Assembly: GCF_009695745.1 (NCBI RefSeq)
Contig: NZ_VUNH01000007.1
Span: 1 to 64,000 of the forward strand
Source of the DNA: Pyramidobacter porci
Lineage (GTDB): Bacteria > Synergistota > Synergistia > Synergistales > Dethiosulfovibrionaceae
DNA length: 64,000 bases
Direction: 5' to 3'
Positions within the stretch are counted from its first letter, which is position 1. Each line of letters begins with the position of its first letter. This document shows positions 34,954-46,443 of the stretch, in pieces. Position numbers and translations under genes: made by a program. The notes below the pieces were generated by a model that made no database searches, was not told the DNA's origin, and worked only from the letters and a program-made list of their open reading frames with translations.

Positions 34954-36474
34954 ATGAAGTTGAAGAGGTATTCCGTTTTGTGCGCCGTACTTGCGTTGGG
35001 ACTGATGTTCTGCGGCGCGGCCGCGGCCGTTCCCGAGGACACGATCACGGTGGGCATGGCGGCGGACGCCAAGTCGCTGGATCCGCAGATGACCAACGAC
35101 ACCACGTCGAGCACCTACATGATCCAGATGTACGAGCCGCTGATCGAGATCAACAGCGACAGGGAGCTGGTCCCCTGCCTGGCCGAGAGCTGGAAGCAGC
35201 TCGACGATCTGACTTACGAGATCACGCTGCGCAAAGGCGTCAAGTTCCACAACGGCGCTGAAGTGACCGCCGACGACGCCGTCTTCACCCTGAACCGCAT
35301 GACTACGCCCGCGGCGGCGGCCGTCAAGTCTTACGGCGCGAACATCGACGCTTCCGGTCTGAAGGTCATTGACCGCTACACCTTCCAGGTGAAGGCGAGT
35401 TCCCCGATGGCGGGCTTTCTGTCCTATCTGACCCACTCTTCGTCCTATATCCTCTGCAAGGCCGCAGTCGAAGCCGCCGGCGAAGATTATGCCAAGCACC
35501 CGATCGGCACCGGCCCCTTCAAGTTCGTGGAAAAGCTCAAGGGCGACCACGTATCCTACGAGCGTTTCGAGGACTATTGGGGAAACAAGCCCCGCTACAA
35601 GAAGCTGCTGATGCGCACGATCCCCGAAGCCACCAGCCGCGTCATCGAGCTTGAGACCGGCAACATCGACATCGCCTACGGCATTCCCAACAACGACTTC
35701 AAACGCCTGCAGGACGAGGGCAAAGTCGCCGTGTACAACAAGCCCGGCCTTTCCATCACCTACATGGGCTTCAACACGCAGATCCCTCCGTTCGACAACC
35801 CCAAGGTCCGCAAGGCCATCACCATCGCCATCGACCGCGAAGGCGCCCTCGACGTCGTCTACAAGGGACTGGGACGCGTGCCCACCAGCCCGCTGATTCC
35901 CGTGAACAATTATTTCCCCGACCCCGTGCCGGTGGAGTACGATCCCGACAAAGCCGAAAAAATGCTTGAAGAAGCCGGCGTCAAGGATCTCGAGTTCACC
36001 ATCTACACCAACGAGAACAAACAGCGCAAGGATTACGCCGAAGTCATCCAGGCCATGCTGGGCGACTTGGGCATCACCGTCAAGATCCAGGTGCTCGAGT
36101 GGGGCACCTTCCTCGAACAGCTCAAGGCCGGCAAGCTGCCCGTCTTCATGATCGGCTGGGCCGCCGACAACATCAACCCCGATCCCGACGCCTACATCAA
36201 GGCCGCCATGCATTCGAGATTCGCCGGTCCCTCCAACCGCGTCTGGCTGAAGGACGCGCTGGTCGACGAGCTGCTTGACAAGGGCACCGTTACGCCCGAC
36301 GGCCCGGAGCGCGCGGAAATCTACAAGAAATTCTGCGACCGCGTCAACGAGCTGAATCCCTGGTGCTATTTGGCCATCGCCGACACGCTGTACGGCGCGA
36401 ACAAGAACCTGAAGGGCGCGGAGAAATTCTACCGCGGTTCGATCAACCGCCTGGACCGCATCTATTACGAATAA
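34954..36474 (+). CDS. dppA: Peptide ABC transporter periplasmic binding protein (DppA/OppA family)
   Basis: This 506-residue protein starts MKLKRYSVLCAVLALGLMF with a signal peptide cleaved near AAA-V. The mature protein shows the SBP_bac_5 signature (LRKGVKFHNGAEVTADDAVF, here quoted only as KGVKFHNGAEVTADD) and typical GTGPFKF and VRKAITIAIDR segments. It captures short peptides in the periplasm for DppBCDF. The ATG at 34954 follows AAAGGAAG. The gene is last in the operon, followed by a strong terminator. Closely matching C-terminal sequence remains as a broken copy at 36560-36719. Confidence 0.95.
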   Translation: MKLKRYSVLCAVLALGLMFCGAAAAVPEDTITVGMAADAKSLDPQMTNDTTSSTYMIQMYEPLIEINSDRELVPCLAESWKQLDDLTYEITLRKGVKFHNGAEVTADDAVFTLNRMTTPAAAAVKSYGANIDASGLKVIDRYTFQVKASSPMAGFLSYLTHSSSYILCKAAVEAAGEDYAKHPIGTGPFKFVEKLKGDHVSYERFEDYWGNKPRYKKLLMRTIPEATSRVIELETGNIDIAYGIPNNDFKRLQDEGKVAVYNKPGLSITYMGFNTQIPPFDNPKVRKAITIAIDREGALDVVYKGLGRVPTSPLIPVNNYFPDPVPVEYDPDKAEKMLEEAGVKDLEFTIYTNENKQRKDYAEVIQAMLGDLGITVKIQVLEWGTFLEQLKAGKLPVFMIGWAADNINPDPDAYIKAAMHSRFAGPSNRVWLKDALVDELLDKGTVTPDGPERAEIYKKFCDRVNELNPWCYLAIADTLYGANKNLKGAEKFYRGSINRLDRIYYE

Positions 36475-36491
36475 GAATTTCCTGTAACGTC

Positions 36492-36529
36492 GCAGGCGCC
36501 GAGCCCTTCCGGTTTCGGCGCCTGCTTTT
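36492..36529 (+). terminator. Intrinsic terminator of the dpp operon
   Basis: gcaggcgccga (36492-36502) pairs perfectly with tcggcgcctgc (36515-36525), followed by TTTT. Confidence 0.88.
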
Positions 36530-36559
36530 GTACCTCGGGAACTTGCCGCCGTCCGCCGC

Positions 36560-36719
36560 TCGAAACCTACGCTCACCTCCGCAAGTGCATCGACGAACCG
36601 AATCCGTGGTGCTGTCTGGGCGCCGCCGACACGCTCTACGGGACCAACAAGGATCTCTAGGGCGTGACGGATTCTATCACGGCACGCTGAACCCGCTGAA
36701 CGGCGTTTTTTACGAATGA
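36560..36719 (+). pseudogene. Decayed C-terminus of a second DppA-like binding protein
   Basis: One frame reads KCIDEPNPWCCLGAADTLYG then TNKDL and a stop, matching the intact DppA end (NELNPWCYLAIADTLYG ANKNL). After a frame change the next frame reads GFYHGTLNPLNGVFYE and a stop, matching KFYRGSINRLDRIYYE. Only the last ~50 codons survive, with at least one frameshift and an in-frame stop. It is the tail of a lost paralogue, presumably a former duplicate binding protein. It is not expected to be functional. Confidence 0.8.
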
Positions 36720-36783
36720 CCGCGGTCTCCGCAACCGCACGCGAAGCGAAATTCGGCTGTTTCACCGACAGAGGCGCACCGCG

Positions 36784-36822
36784 AAAAAACTCCGCTGGTC
36801 ACTTTGATCAGCGGAGTTTTTT
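36784..36822. terminator. Bidirectional intrinsic terminator
   Basis: aaaaaactccgctg pairs with cagcggagtttttt around a short loop that can pair further (gtca/tgat with mismatch). T-runs on both strands. It probably served the decayed binding-protein gene. Confidence 0.75.
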
Positions 36823-36957
36823 CATGTAGAATGTTCTGCAGAAAGATATAAACGACCGTCGATATCATGCGGCAAGACAAGCGGTGCCAAGAATGTTCAC
36901 GCTGTCTGGGACATAAAACGGCGCCCGCGTCATGGAAAATTTTGCGGGAGGAAAAAA

Positions 36958-38292
36958 ATGGATCTGGGCAAAGACAATATCGTCAGGCTGATATTTCATC
37001 ATTCCGTGCCGGCGACGGTCGGCATGCTCGTCAATGCCGTCTATAACCTGGCGGACAGAATATCCATCAGCTACGCCGTCGGCCCGGAGGCCTTTTCGAG
37101 CATGAGCGTCGCCAGCGCGGTTTTTCTGGTTCTTCAGGCTTTCGGAATGTGGATCGGCATCGGCGCGGCTTCCTTGATTGCGATCAAAATGGGAGAGAGA
37201 CGGCGGCAGCGGGTCGAAGAGCTGATTGGCGGCACATTGGTCACTCTGGCGGCGACTTCGGCCATCGTCTTCCTGGGCGTATCCGCATTTCTTGACGACG
37301 TGCTGTATTTTTTCGGCGCCAGCGGCAGCACCATTCCTTACGGCAGAGAGTATCTGACGGTGATCGCGCGCGGACTGCCGTTCATGATAACAGGCACGGG
37401 GCTGTATCACATAAACAGGGTGATCGGCTATCCGGCTGAGGCGATGCTGTTCACGGCCGTCAGCGCGCTGCTCAACGTTCTCCTCGATTTCGTCTTTCTC
37501 TTTCCTTTCGGCATGGGGATCGGCGGCGCGGCGCTGGCCACGGTGATCTCGCAGTTCGTCCTGCTGCTGTGTATGCTGCGGCTCTTGTCGAAAAAGGCAA
37601 GGGAATACGGCGTCAGTCTGAAAAATTTAAGGTTGCGGCGCCGCGACGCGCTGGACATTTACATGGCGGGGCTTTCCACGTTTTTCACCCAGGTCGTTTC
37701 TTCGCTGATCGCCGCGGCGGCGAACAATCAACTGCTGCGCTACGAAAACTACTTTGCCGTCGGCGCTTACGGCGCCATAAACATCACCTATTCCGTCGTT
37801 TTGATGCCGGTCTTCGGAATCGGACAGGGCAGCCAGCCGATCATCGGCTACAACTACGGCGCGAAGCTCTACGCGAGGGCAAGGGAAACGCTTTATAAAT
37901 CCATGTTTCTCGCCTTCATCATCGGCATAGGCGGCTGGCTGCTCTTTCATCTTCGGGCCACGGAAGTGATGTCGGTCATCACCAACGGGGACGGACGTAT
38001 CGTGCCTTACGCCGCGGACGGTCTGGAAAAATTGACGTTGCTGTTCCCTCTCGCCGCCGTCCAAGCCGTCGGACAAGTGTATTTTCAGTCGATCGGAAAG
38101 CCGAAGAAGACGCTGCTGCTCAGCGTGCTTCGCCAAACCGTCTTCTTGATCCCGATGCTTTACGTCCTGCCGAAGTTCTGGGGGACAGACGGCGTCTGGT
38201 ACGCCATTCCCGTCGCGGAATTCCTTTCTTTGCTCTGTACGGGCTCCTTTATCGCTGTGGAAAACTATCGGATGAAGAAAAATTTGGGCTAG
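36958..38292 (+). CDS. MATE-family multidrug/organic cation exporter
   Basis: This is a 444-residue protein with 12 membrane segments in two homologous halves. The N-terminal VPATVGMLVNAVYNLADRIS, quoted as PATVGMLVNAVYNLADR, and the GQGSQPIIGYNYGA segment in the second half are typical of MepA/DinF-like MATE exporters, which use Na+ or H+ gradients to expel cationic compounds. GGGAGG precedes the ATG. The stop overlaps the 3' end of the convergent serine-hydrolase gene by 4 bases. Confidence 0.92.
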   Translation: MDLGKDNIVRLIFHHSVPATVGMLVNAVYNLADRISISYAVGPEAFSSMSVASAVFLVLQAFGMWIGIGAASLIAIKMGERRRQRVEELIGGTLVTLAATSAIVFLGVSAFLDDVLYFFGASGSTIPYGREYLTVIARGLPFMITGTGLYHINRVIGYPAEAMLFTAVSALLNVLLDFVFLFPFGMGIGGAALATVISQFVLLLCMLRLLSKKAREYGVSLKNLRLRRRDALDIYMAGLSTFFTQVVSSLIAAAANNQLLRYENYFAVGAYGAINITYSVVLMPVFGIGQGSQPIIGYNYGAKLYARARETLYKSMFLAFIIGIGGWLLFHLRATEVMSVITNGDGRIVPYAADGLEKLTLLFPLAAVQAVGQVYFQSIGKPKKTLLLSVLRQTVFLIPMLYVLPKFWGTDGVWYAIPVAEFLSLLCTGSFIAVENYRMKKNLG

Positions 38293-39689
38293 AGATCTGC
38301 TTCGCCGACTTTCGGCACGATGCGGTCGTTGAGGCGCGCGCCCCAGACCGAACCGTCGGTGTTGAAGAAGGGGCGCAGTTCCGACACGGCGAAGCCGCTG
38401 CGCAGCAGGGCCATATGGCCGCGCACCATGCGTACGCTCATCGGCTTGCCGTCGTTGAGGACGGAAAGGCCGCGGCCGTCCTTTTCGATGACGACTTCCG
38501 CGCCTTCGCCGGAACGGTAGCGTCCGCAGGCCGCTTCGATGACTTCCGGCTCCCAGGGGCAGTCGGTCCAGAGGTCTTCCGGCTGCGGCTCCCATCCGGC
38601 GGCGACGCGGAGCAGCGCGTCGGCGATCAGGGAGACGGGGACGTTCTGTGTGTTGCACAGCACGATTGCGCCGCGGTCGAGTTCCGGCGACCAGGCGATG
38701 TGCGAGGAAACGCCCGGCAGGCTGCCGCCGTGGCGGTACACTGTCAGGTCGCGCATGAAGCCGACGCTTAGCCCGTAGCCGTAGAACTGATGATGTTTTG
38801 CGGGCACGCGGGGGCGGACCATGTCACGGACGCTCCGTTCCGAGACGATCGCGCCGGCTTCGCCGCGGCCGCCGTTGAGGTACATGCGCAGATATTTTTT
38901 CAGGTCGGCCAGCGTGGATTTCATCGCGCCGCCGCCGTTGAGGACGAAGGCGCTGCGGTAAAAGTCGCGGTCGCCTTCGCTCACGCCGAGGTCGTCGCTG
39001 TACAGCAGCGACGTGTCGGCGTCTTCGGAGGGACGCAGAAATTCGCAGGTGCTCCGGCTCATGCCGAGCGGTCCGAGGATGCGGCGCTCCACGTAGCGGG
39101 CGTACGATCCTTCGCCGCCGCGGCGGCGGACGATGTCGCTGAGGATGCCGTAGCCGTCGTTGCAGTAGCTCATGTATTCGCCGGGGCGTCCCAGCCGCGG
39201 CGCCGGCGCGTCCAGACCGCGCGCGACCTGTTCGACCGCCGCCTGGGCGACGCGGTCGTCGTAAGCCGTTTCCCGCAAGCGGGGATCAATGCCCAGCTTC
39301 TTCAGAAGGTCGGGCAGCAGCGCGCGCGGCATGGGGAAATAGCCGCCGCTGTGGCTGAGGAAGTGCGCCGCGCTCACGGGAACCTGCCCGGCGTTTTTGA
39401 ATTCCGGGCAGTACGCCGAAACCGGCGCCCGCAGATCGACGAGCCCTTGCTCCGCCAGCTGCATCAGCGCCAGCGCGGTGAAAGACTTGGTCACCGAGGC
39501 CAGGCCGAAGATCGTGTTCTCGCCGACGGGCAGGCGGCGCGCCGCGTCGCGGAAACCGAAAAATTTCTGATAGTCCGTACCGCGCCGATCGACGACGGCG
39601 ACGGCAACGCCGCGGGCACGGTGAGCCGCCATGATTTGCTCCGCATAGTCGCAGAAAGCTGGTTCTTTTGTCCGAAAAAGATCTGTCAT
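38289..39689 (-). CDS. Beta-lactamase class C-like serine hydrolase
   Basis: This is a 466-residue protein of the serine beta-lactamase-like/penicillin-binding family. The catalytic SxxK is SVTK at about residues 65-68, the second motif is YCN in MSYCNDGYGIL, and the third is HGG in YRHGGSLPG. Such enzymes are esterases, D-aminopeptidases or DD-peptidases, and true beta-lactamase activity cannot be assumed. No signal peptide is seen with the start at 39689 (GGGGAG upstream), so it is probably cytosolic. The C-terminal ~110 residues form an extra domain. A cytosolic D-peptidase role would fit the D-aminoacylase nearby (inference). Confidence 0.85.
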   Translation of the reverse strand: MTDLFRTKEPAFCDYAEQIMAAHRARGVAVAVVDRRGTDYQKFFGFRDAARRLPVGENTIFGLASVTKSFTALALMQLAEQGLVDLRAPVSAYCPEFKNAGQVPVSAAHFLSHSGGYFPMPRALLPDLLKKLGIDPRLRETAYDDRVAQAAVEQVARGLDAPAPRLGRPGEYMSYCNDGYGILSDIVRRRGGEGSYARYVERRILGPLGMSRSTCEFLRPSEDADTSLLYSDDLGVSEGDRDFYRSAFVLNGGGAMKSTLADLKKYLRMYLNGGRGEAGAIVSERSVRDMVRPRVPAKHHQFYGYGLSVGFMRDLTVYRHGGSLPGVSSHIAWSPELDRGAIVLCNTQNVPVSLIADALLRVAAGWEPQPEDLWTDCPWEPEVIEAACGRYRSGEGAEVVIEKDGRGLSVLNDGKPMSVRMVRGHMALLRSGFAVSELRPFFNTDGSVWGARLNDRIVPKVGEADL

Positions 39690-39821
39690 CGATGATTCTC
39701 CCCGAGAACGTAAATTTCGAAGTATAAGAACGGTCTTAATTATAAACGAAGCGGAACATGGCGGACGGACGATCCGCAAAGACCACCGCTTCGACCGCCC
39801 AGGGCAGCTCGCGCCCCGGAT

Positions 39822-39872
39822 AAAAAACACGCTGCGGAAGGAGGCAAAGCGCCCCTTTCGCAGCGTATTTTT
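39822..39872. terminator. Bidirectional terminator downstream of the small secreted protein
   Basis: acgctgcg (39829-39836) and cgcagcgt (39859-39866) with A-run on the left and T-run on the right, so T-runs follow on both strands. Confidence 0.7.
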
Positions 39873-39885
39873 ATCGCCGCACGGG

Positions 39886-40335
39886 TCAATGGCCGGCGGC
39901 GCTTTTCTCGCCGATGGAGGCGGCGATTTTGTTGGCTTCGGCGTCTTTGCCGAAGACATAGACCATGAGGATGCGCCCGCGGCTTTCCAGCACGCGGACG
40001 TTGACCGGTTCGCCGTTCTGGACGAAATCCAGGCGCAGCGAGCCTTTTTTGTCGCGGCGGATGTCGTTCTTTTTCACGCCCACCGCGTCGGCCAGATTTT
40101 CGGCCACGCTCTTGACGGTGCCGCTCTGGGTCGTGGCGGCCTGGTCGACGATGACGGCGGCGCTCTCGTTCTGGTTGTAGATCAGGATCTGTTCGCCCTG
40201 TCTGAAGGACCAGCCGTCGGGGATCTCGACCGACAGGTCGTAGAAATTGACGCTCACTGCCGGCAGAGGACGCGCGGCCGACAAAAAGAACAGCATCGTC
40301 ATCAGGGCAACGCATGACGCAGATTTTTTTTTCAT
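39886..40335 (-). CDS. Small secreted protein of unknown function (149 aa)
   Basis: This 149-residue protein has a clear signal peptide: KKK, then a hydrophobic core VALMTMLFFLSAA, with likely cleavage after the PLPA region. The mature part begins VNFYDLSVEIPDGWSFRQGEQ. The pattern of an amphipathic strand, PxGW and a later LRLDFVQNGEPVNVRVLE segment resembles small periplasmic lipoprotein-like folds seen in many unknown proteins. It has no cysteine in the mature part. AAAGGAGG precedes the ATG. It has no operon partners and no assigned function. Confidence 0.7.
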   Translation of the reverse strand: MKKKSASCVALMTMLFFLSAARPLPAVSVNFYDLSVEIPDGWSFRQGEQILIYNQNESAAVIVDQAATTQSGTVKSVAENLADAVGVKKNDIRRDKKGSLRLDFVQNGEPVNVRVLESRGRILMVYVFGKDAEANKIAASIGEKSAAGH

Positions 40336-40607
40336 GAAGACGAACCTCCTTTGCCGCCGGAGGACTTACGAACGCCTCCGGAAGTTACGCCCTGATTCTA
40401 GCAGATGGAAAATGCCCGCACATGAGAGAAAACAACAATTCTTTGGACGGCTGGGGGCCGCCGCCGTTCGTCTTCTCTCCCGCGTCTTTTCGGCAGCGCG
40501 AAATACAACACTGAAACTTGAACCGACTTTTTCCTTCCGAACGTTTCTTTTTGCCCTCTTGAGGTGGATTCGAGAGAATTTTTATTGTAGAATGAGAAGC
40601 CATGATA

Positions 40608-40702
40608 TGCAGTTTCAGCCCGGGGAATTTGGTGAAAGACCAAAGCGGCCCCGCCACTGTGAGCGCGTTGCGCGCGAGTCAGGATACCGGCCTGAAACGG
40701 GG
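40608..40702 (+). ncRNA. Cobalamin riboswitch aptamer (compact form) upstream of mutA
   Basis: The B12-box AGTCAGGATACCGGCC and the core blocks GGGGAATTTGGTGAAAGACC and GCGGCCCCGCCACTGTGAG fit the cobalamin riboswitch consensus. A closing stem pairs gtttcag (40612-40618) with ctgaaac (40692-40698). The distal arms between the CACTG block and the B12 box are very short (gcgcg/cgcgc), so it is a compact variant. A TAGAAT -10 lies at 40588-40593. It precedes the adenosylcobalamin-dependent mutase genes by about 120 bases. Confidence 0.88.
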
Positions 40703-40711
40703 GGAACAGAG

Positions 40712-40771
40712 AGCGAATCTTGCGCGGGCGGGATTTCGCCGCGCGAGCGCGTTCTCTTCGCTGAATTTTTT
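40712..40771 (+). terminator. Riboswitch expression-platform terminator
   Basis: agcgaa (40712-40717) pairs with ttcgct (40757-40762), enclosing gcgcgg-gcg/cgc-cgcgc. AATTTTTT follows. A terminator directly after the aptamer suggests ligand-dependent termination (an OFF switch). Confidence 0.72.
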
Positions 40772-40825
40772 CCGCCGGCGGGGAAACGGGCAAATTTTTC
40801 AGCGTCAGGGAGGATTTGATTCACC

Positions 40826-42973
40826 ATGGAAAAAGACCAGCAGAAATCCGCGCCGATCACTCCTGTCACCTTTGACGAGTTCAAAGTCCCCACGTACGAG
40901 GAGTGGAAGCAGGCCGCCGAAGTGGCCCTGAAGGGGGCGCCCTTCGACAAAAAAATGTTCACGCCGACGTTCGAGGGCATCACGCTTCAGCCCATTTACA
41001 CGGCCGAGAACGTCGCGGAGCTGAAAGACTGCCATGCCTTTCCCGGAGCGCAGGACTTTTTGAGAGGCGTCAAGAGCGCGCCGCAACACGGCCATCTCTG
41101 GGAGATCGCCCAGGGCGTCGACGCGCGCTGCCCGCGCCGGGCCGGCGAACTGGCCGCCGAGGAACTGAAAAGGGGCGCCACGGCCATCCACCCGGTGCTC
41201 GATTACTCCAGCACGCACGGCATGGACGTCCCCGCCTGCGAGCGCCGCGGCGTCAGCATCTGCTCGCTGGAACATCTGGAAAAGTTTTTCGCCGCCGCCG
41301 ATCCGGGCGCGCACGAGCTGCACGTCGCCGCCGGCGCGTCGGCCCTGCCGATGCTGGGCATGATCGCCGCATGGTGCGAAAAGCGCGGCGTCGCGCTTTC
41401 CAGCCTGAAAGGCTGCGTCGGCGCCGACCCCGTCGGCTCGCTGGCCCGCGACGGCTCGCTGAGCCGCTCGCTCGACAGTCTGTACGATGAAATGGCGCAG
41501 ACGCTGCTCTGGGCCGAAAACCATCAGTGCGCTCTGCGCACGATCCTGATTCGCGGCAGCGTCTACGCCAACGCCGGCGCGTCCGCCGTCCAGGAGACGG
41601 CCTGCGCGCTCGCCGACGCCGTCGCCGTCGTCCGCGCCATGGCGGAGCGCGGCATCGCCCCCGACGTGACCGCCCGCCATCTTCGCTTCGAAGTCGGCCT
41701 CGGCGCCAACTTCTTCATGGAGATCGCCCGCCTGCGCGCCCTGCGCGTGCTCTGGGCGCACGTGGCGCGCGCCTTCGGCTGCGAGGGCGAGAGCGCAAAG
41801 GTCAACGTCATCGCCGAGACCTCTCCGTTCACCGTGACGGTCTACGATCCCTACGTCAACATCCTGCGCACGTCCACGCAGGCCTTTTCGGCCGCCGTGG
41901 CCGGCGTCGATTCCATGAACGTCAACTGTTTCGACTGGGCCGTCCGCCCCGCCACCGAACAGGCGCGCCGCATCGCCCGCAACCAGCAGATCATGATGCA
42001 GACCGAGTTCAACTTCGACGCCGCCGTCGATCCCGCCGGCGGTTCCTGGTACGTGGAGACGCTGACCCGCCAGGTCGAAGACCGCGTCTGGGAACTGTTC
42101 CAGAAGGTCGAAGCCGAAGGCGGTCTCGTCAAGGCGCTGCAGTCCGGCCTGATCCAGAACGAGATCGGCGCCGTGCTCGCCGACCGCTTCAAGAAGCTCG
42201 CCACCCGCGCCGAACGCGCCGTCGGCAACAACATGTACGCCAACATGGCGGAAACGCCGCTTGACGTGCCCGCAAGCGACCTGGCCGAGTTCAAGGCCGC
42301 CCGCGAGGCCAAAGTGGCCGAGATCAAAAAACGCCGCTGCCCCGACTGCCTCGCCAAAGCGCTGAAAGACGTGGCCGAAAGCGCCAAATGCGGCAAAGGC
42401 GGCCAGGTCGTCCATGCCGCCGAGGCGTTCGCGGCCGAGGCGCTGCTGTCCGATCTGTGGAAAACCCTCGACGCCGCCGGCGCCTGCGACCTCAAAGTCG
42501 CGCCGCTTCAGCCGCACCGCTGGACCGAACAGTACGAAGCGCTGAGAAAACGCACCGAAGACTACACCGCCCGGACCGGCGGCAATCTCAAAGTATTCCT
42601 CGCCAACATGGGCCCCATCCCTCAGCACAAGCCGCGCGCCGATTTCAGCACGGGCTTCTTCGAAGTGGCTCACTTCGAGGTACTGAAGAACGACGGTTTC
42701 GAGACTGTGGAGCTGGCCGCCGAAGCCGCCGCGAAAAGCGGCGCCGACGCCGCCGTGATCTGCTCCACCGACGACACCTATCCCGAGCTCGTGCCGCCGC
42801 TGGCCAAGCTGATCAAGGAGAAGCGCCCCGGCATGACCGTGTTCCTCGCCGGCGCGCCCGCGCCCGAGTTCAAACAGAGCTATCTCGACGCCGGCGTCGA
42901 CGATTTCATCCACGTGAAAGCCAACTGCCTCCAGGTCCTCACCGCCATGCAGAAGAAAAAGGGGATGTGCTAG
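40826..42973 (+). CDS. mutA: Methylmalonyl-CoA mutase, small (beta) subunit
   Basis: This is a 715-residue protein homologous to the MutB barrel and B12-like domains but non-catalytic. The C-terminal domain (about 590-715) has the flavodoxin-like B12-domain fold yet lacks the cobalt-binding DxHxxG motif, reading IPQHKPRADF at the equivalent place. It pairs with MutB to interconvert succinyl-CoA and methylmalonyl-CoA. The ATG at 40826 follows GGGAGG at a slightly long spacing. It is the first gene behind a cobalamin riboswitch and terminator, and mutB starts 4 bases after its stop codon. Confidence 0.95.
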   Translation: MEKDQQKSAPITPVTFDEFKVPTYEEWKQAAEVALKGAPFDKKMFTPTFEGITLQPIYTAENVAELKDCHAFPGAQDFLRGVKSAPQHGHLWEIAQGVDARCPRRAGELAAEELKRGATAIHPVLDYSSTHGMDVPACERRGVSICSLEHLEKFFAAADPGAHELHVAAGASALPMLGMIAAWCEKRGVALSSLKGCVGADPVGSLARDGSLSRSLDSLYDEMAQTLLWAENHQCALRTILIRGSVYANAGASAVQETACALADAVAVVRAMAERGIAPDVTARHLRFEVGLGANFFMEIARLRALRVLWAHVARAFGCEGESAKVNVIAETSPFTVTVYDPYVNILRTSTQAFSAAVAGVDSMNVNCFDWAVRPATEQARRIARNQQIMMQTEFNFDAAVDPAGGSWYVETLTRQVEDRVWELFQKVEAEGGLVKALQSGLIQNEIGAVLADRFKKLATRAERAVGNNMYANMAETPLDVPASDLAEFKAAREAKVAEIKKRRCPDCLAKALKDVAESAKCGKGGQVVHAAEAFAAEALLSDLWKTLDAAGACDLKVAPLQPHRWTEQYEALRKRTEDYTARTGGNLKVFLANMGPIPQHKPRADFSTGFFEVAHFEVLKNDGFETVELAAEAAAKSGADAAVICSTDDTYPELVPPLAKLIKEKRPGMTVFLAGAPAPEFKQSYLDAGVDDFIHVKANCLQVLTAMQKKKGMC

Positions 42974-42976
42974 ACC

Positions 42977-45175
<2,199 letters not shown>

Positions 45176-45207
45176 AAAACCCCTCCCCCGAAAAGGAGAA
45201 AAACCCG

Positions 45208-46338
45208 ATGAGCATCGAAAACAACACGTACCAGCCCGACTGGCAGCCGCAAAACGCCGGCAGCGAATTCGCCTGTTTCGTGACGAAGGGCGTGGACGGC
45301 ACCGGCGGCCCCACGGCCGCCAACGTCCAGCCCGTGAGGCGCAACCTCTCCGTCGACGAATACGCGCGGGGCATCCTTAACGGCGAACGCGCGATCCTGT
45401 CGCGGGCCATCACGCTGATCGAAAGCAACGCCCCGAAACACTTCGCCACGGCGCAGGAACTGATCCAAAAGCTGCTGCCCCACACGGGCAGATCCATGCG
45501 CGTCGGCATCACCGGCGTGCCCGGTGCCGGCAAGAGCACCTTCATCGAAGCGCTCGGCTCGTGGCTGTGCGACCGCGGGCACCGCGTCGCCGTTCTCGCC
45601 GTCGATCCCAGCAGCACCGTCACCAAGGGCAGCGTCCTCGGCGACAAGACGCGCATGGAAAAACTGTCGCGCCACCCCAACGCCTTCGTGCGCCCGTCCC
45701 CTTCGGGCGGCACGCTCGGCGGCGTCACGCGCAAAAGTCGCGAGACACTGCTGCTCGTGGAAGCGGCGGGCTACGACGTGGTCCTCGTCGAGACCGTCGG
45801 CGTCGGCCAGAGCGAGACGACCGTGCGCAACATGGTGGATTATTTTCTCATGGTGGCGCTCACCGGCGCGGGCGACGACCTGCAGGGCATCAAGAAGGGC
45901 ATCATGGAGATCGCCGACTCGATCCTCGTCAACAAGGCCGACGGCGACAACAAAACCAAAGCGCTGTCGGCGCGCGCCGACTTCGACATGATGCTCCACT
46001 ACCTGCGTCCCGCCACGGAGGGCTGGGCCAGCCGAGCCTACACCTGTTCGTCGCTGACGGGCGAGGGCATTCCCGAGATGTGGGGCGTCGTCGAGGAGTT
46101 TTTCAAGACCGTGCGCGGCAACGGCGTTTTCGAGAAACGGCGCAAAGAACAGGTGCTCAAATGGGTCAACGACATGGCGCGGGAACATCTGGAAAACCTC
46201 ATCGGCGCCAACCGGGCCATCGCCGCCGCCAAGGCGCGCATCGAGGAGGAGGTCACCGCGGGCAAAGTCTCGCCCACGCAGGCCGCCCAAGAGATCATCG
46301 ACGTGATGGAGCGCGAGCTGTTCCACGCGGGACGGTAG
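45208..46338 (+). CDS. meaB: MeaB-type GTPase, chaperone of methylmalonyl-CoA mutase
   Basis: This 376-residue P-loop GTPase of the MeaB/ArgK group has Walker A GVPGAGKST near residue 103, ETVGVGQSE in the switch region, and the guanine-specificity motif NKADGD. MeaB protects the mutase and gates loading of adenosylcobalamin. An N-terminal extension of about 50 residues (NTYQPDWQPQN...) is longer than usual. It follows mutB by 32 bases, with AAAAGGAG in the gap. A strong terminator closes the operon. Methylmalonyl-CoA epimerase and decarboxylase genes are not in the window. Confidence 0.95.
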   Translation: MSIENNTYQPDWQPQNAGSEFACFVTKGVDGTGGPTAANVQPVRRNLSVDEYARGILNGERAILSRAITLIESNAPKHFATAQELIQKLLPHTGRSMRVGITGVPGAGKSTFIEALGSWLCDRGHRVAVLAVDPSSTVTKGSVLGDKTRMEKLSRHPNAFVRPSPSGGTLGGVTRKSRETLLLVEAAGYDVVLVETVGVGQSETTVRNMVDYFLMVALTGAGDDLQGIKKGIMEIADSILVNKADGDNKTKALSARADFDMMLHYLRPATEGWASRAYTCSSLTGEGIPEMWGVVEEFFKTVRGNGVFEKRRKEQVLKWVNDMAREHLENLIGANRAIAAAKARIEEEVTAGKVSPTQAAQEIIDVMERELFHAGR

Positions 46339-46399
46339 ATCGTTTTCCGCCGCCGCGCCGGCGACGGGTCTGGAAAACAAGCAAGCTTTTTCGCAGAAT

Positions 46400-46443
46400 A
46401 ACGAAAGTCTCCGGGAGCAAGTGCCCCGGAGACTTTCGTTTTA
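46400..46443. terminator. Bidirectional terminator between meaB and the ligase-like gene
   Basis: A 16-bp perfect stem (46400-46415 with 46425-46440; aacgaaagtctccggg) and a 9-base loop, with TTTT after it on the plus strand. The stop codon of the convergent gene abuts it. Confidence 0.88.
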
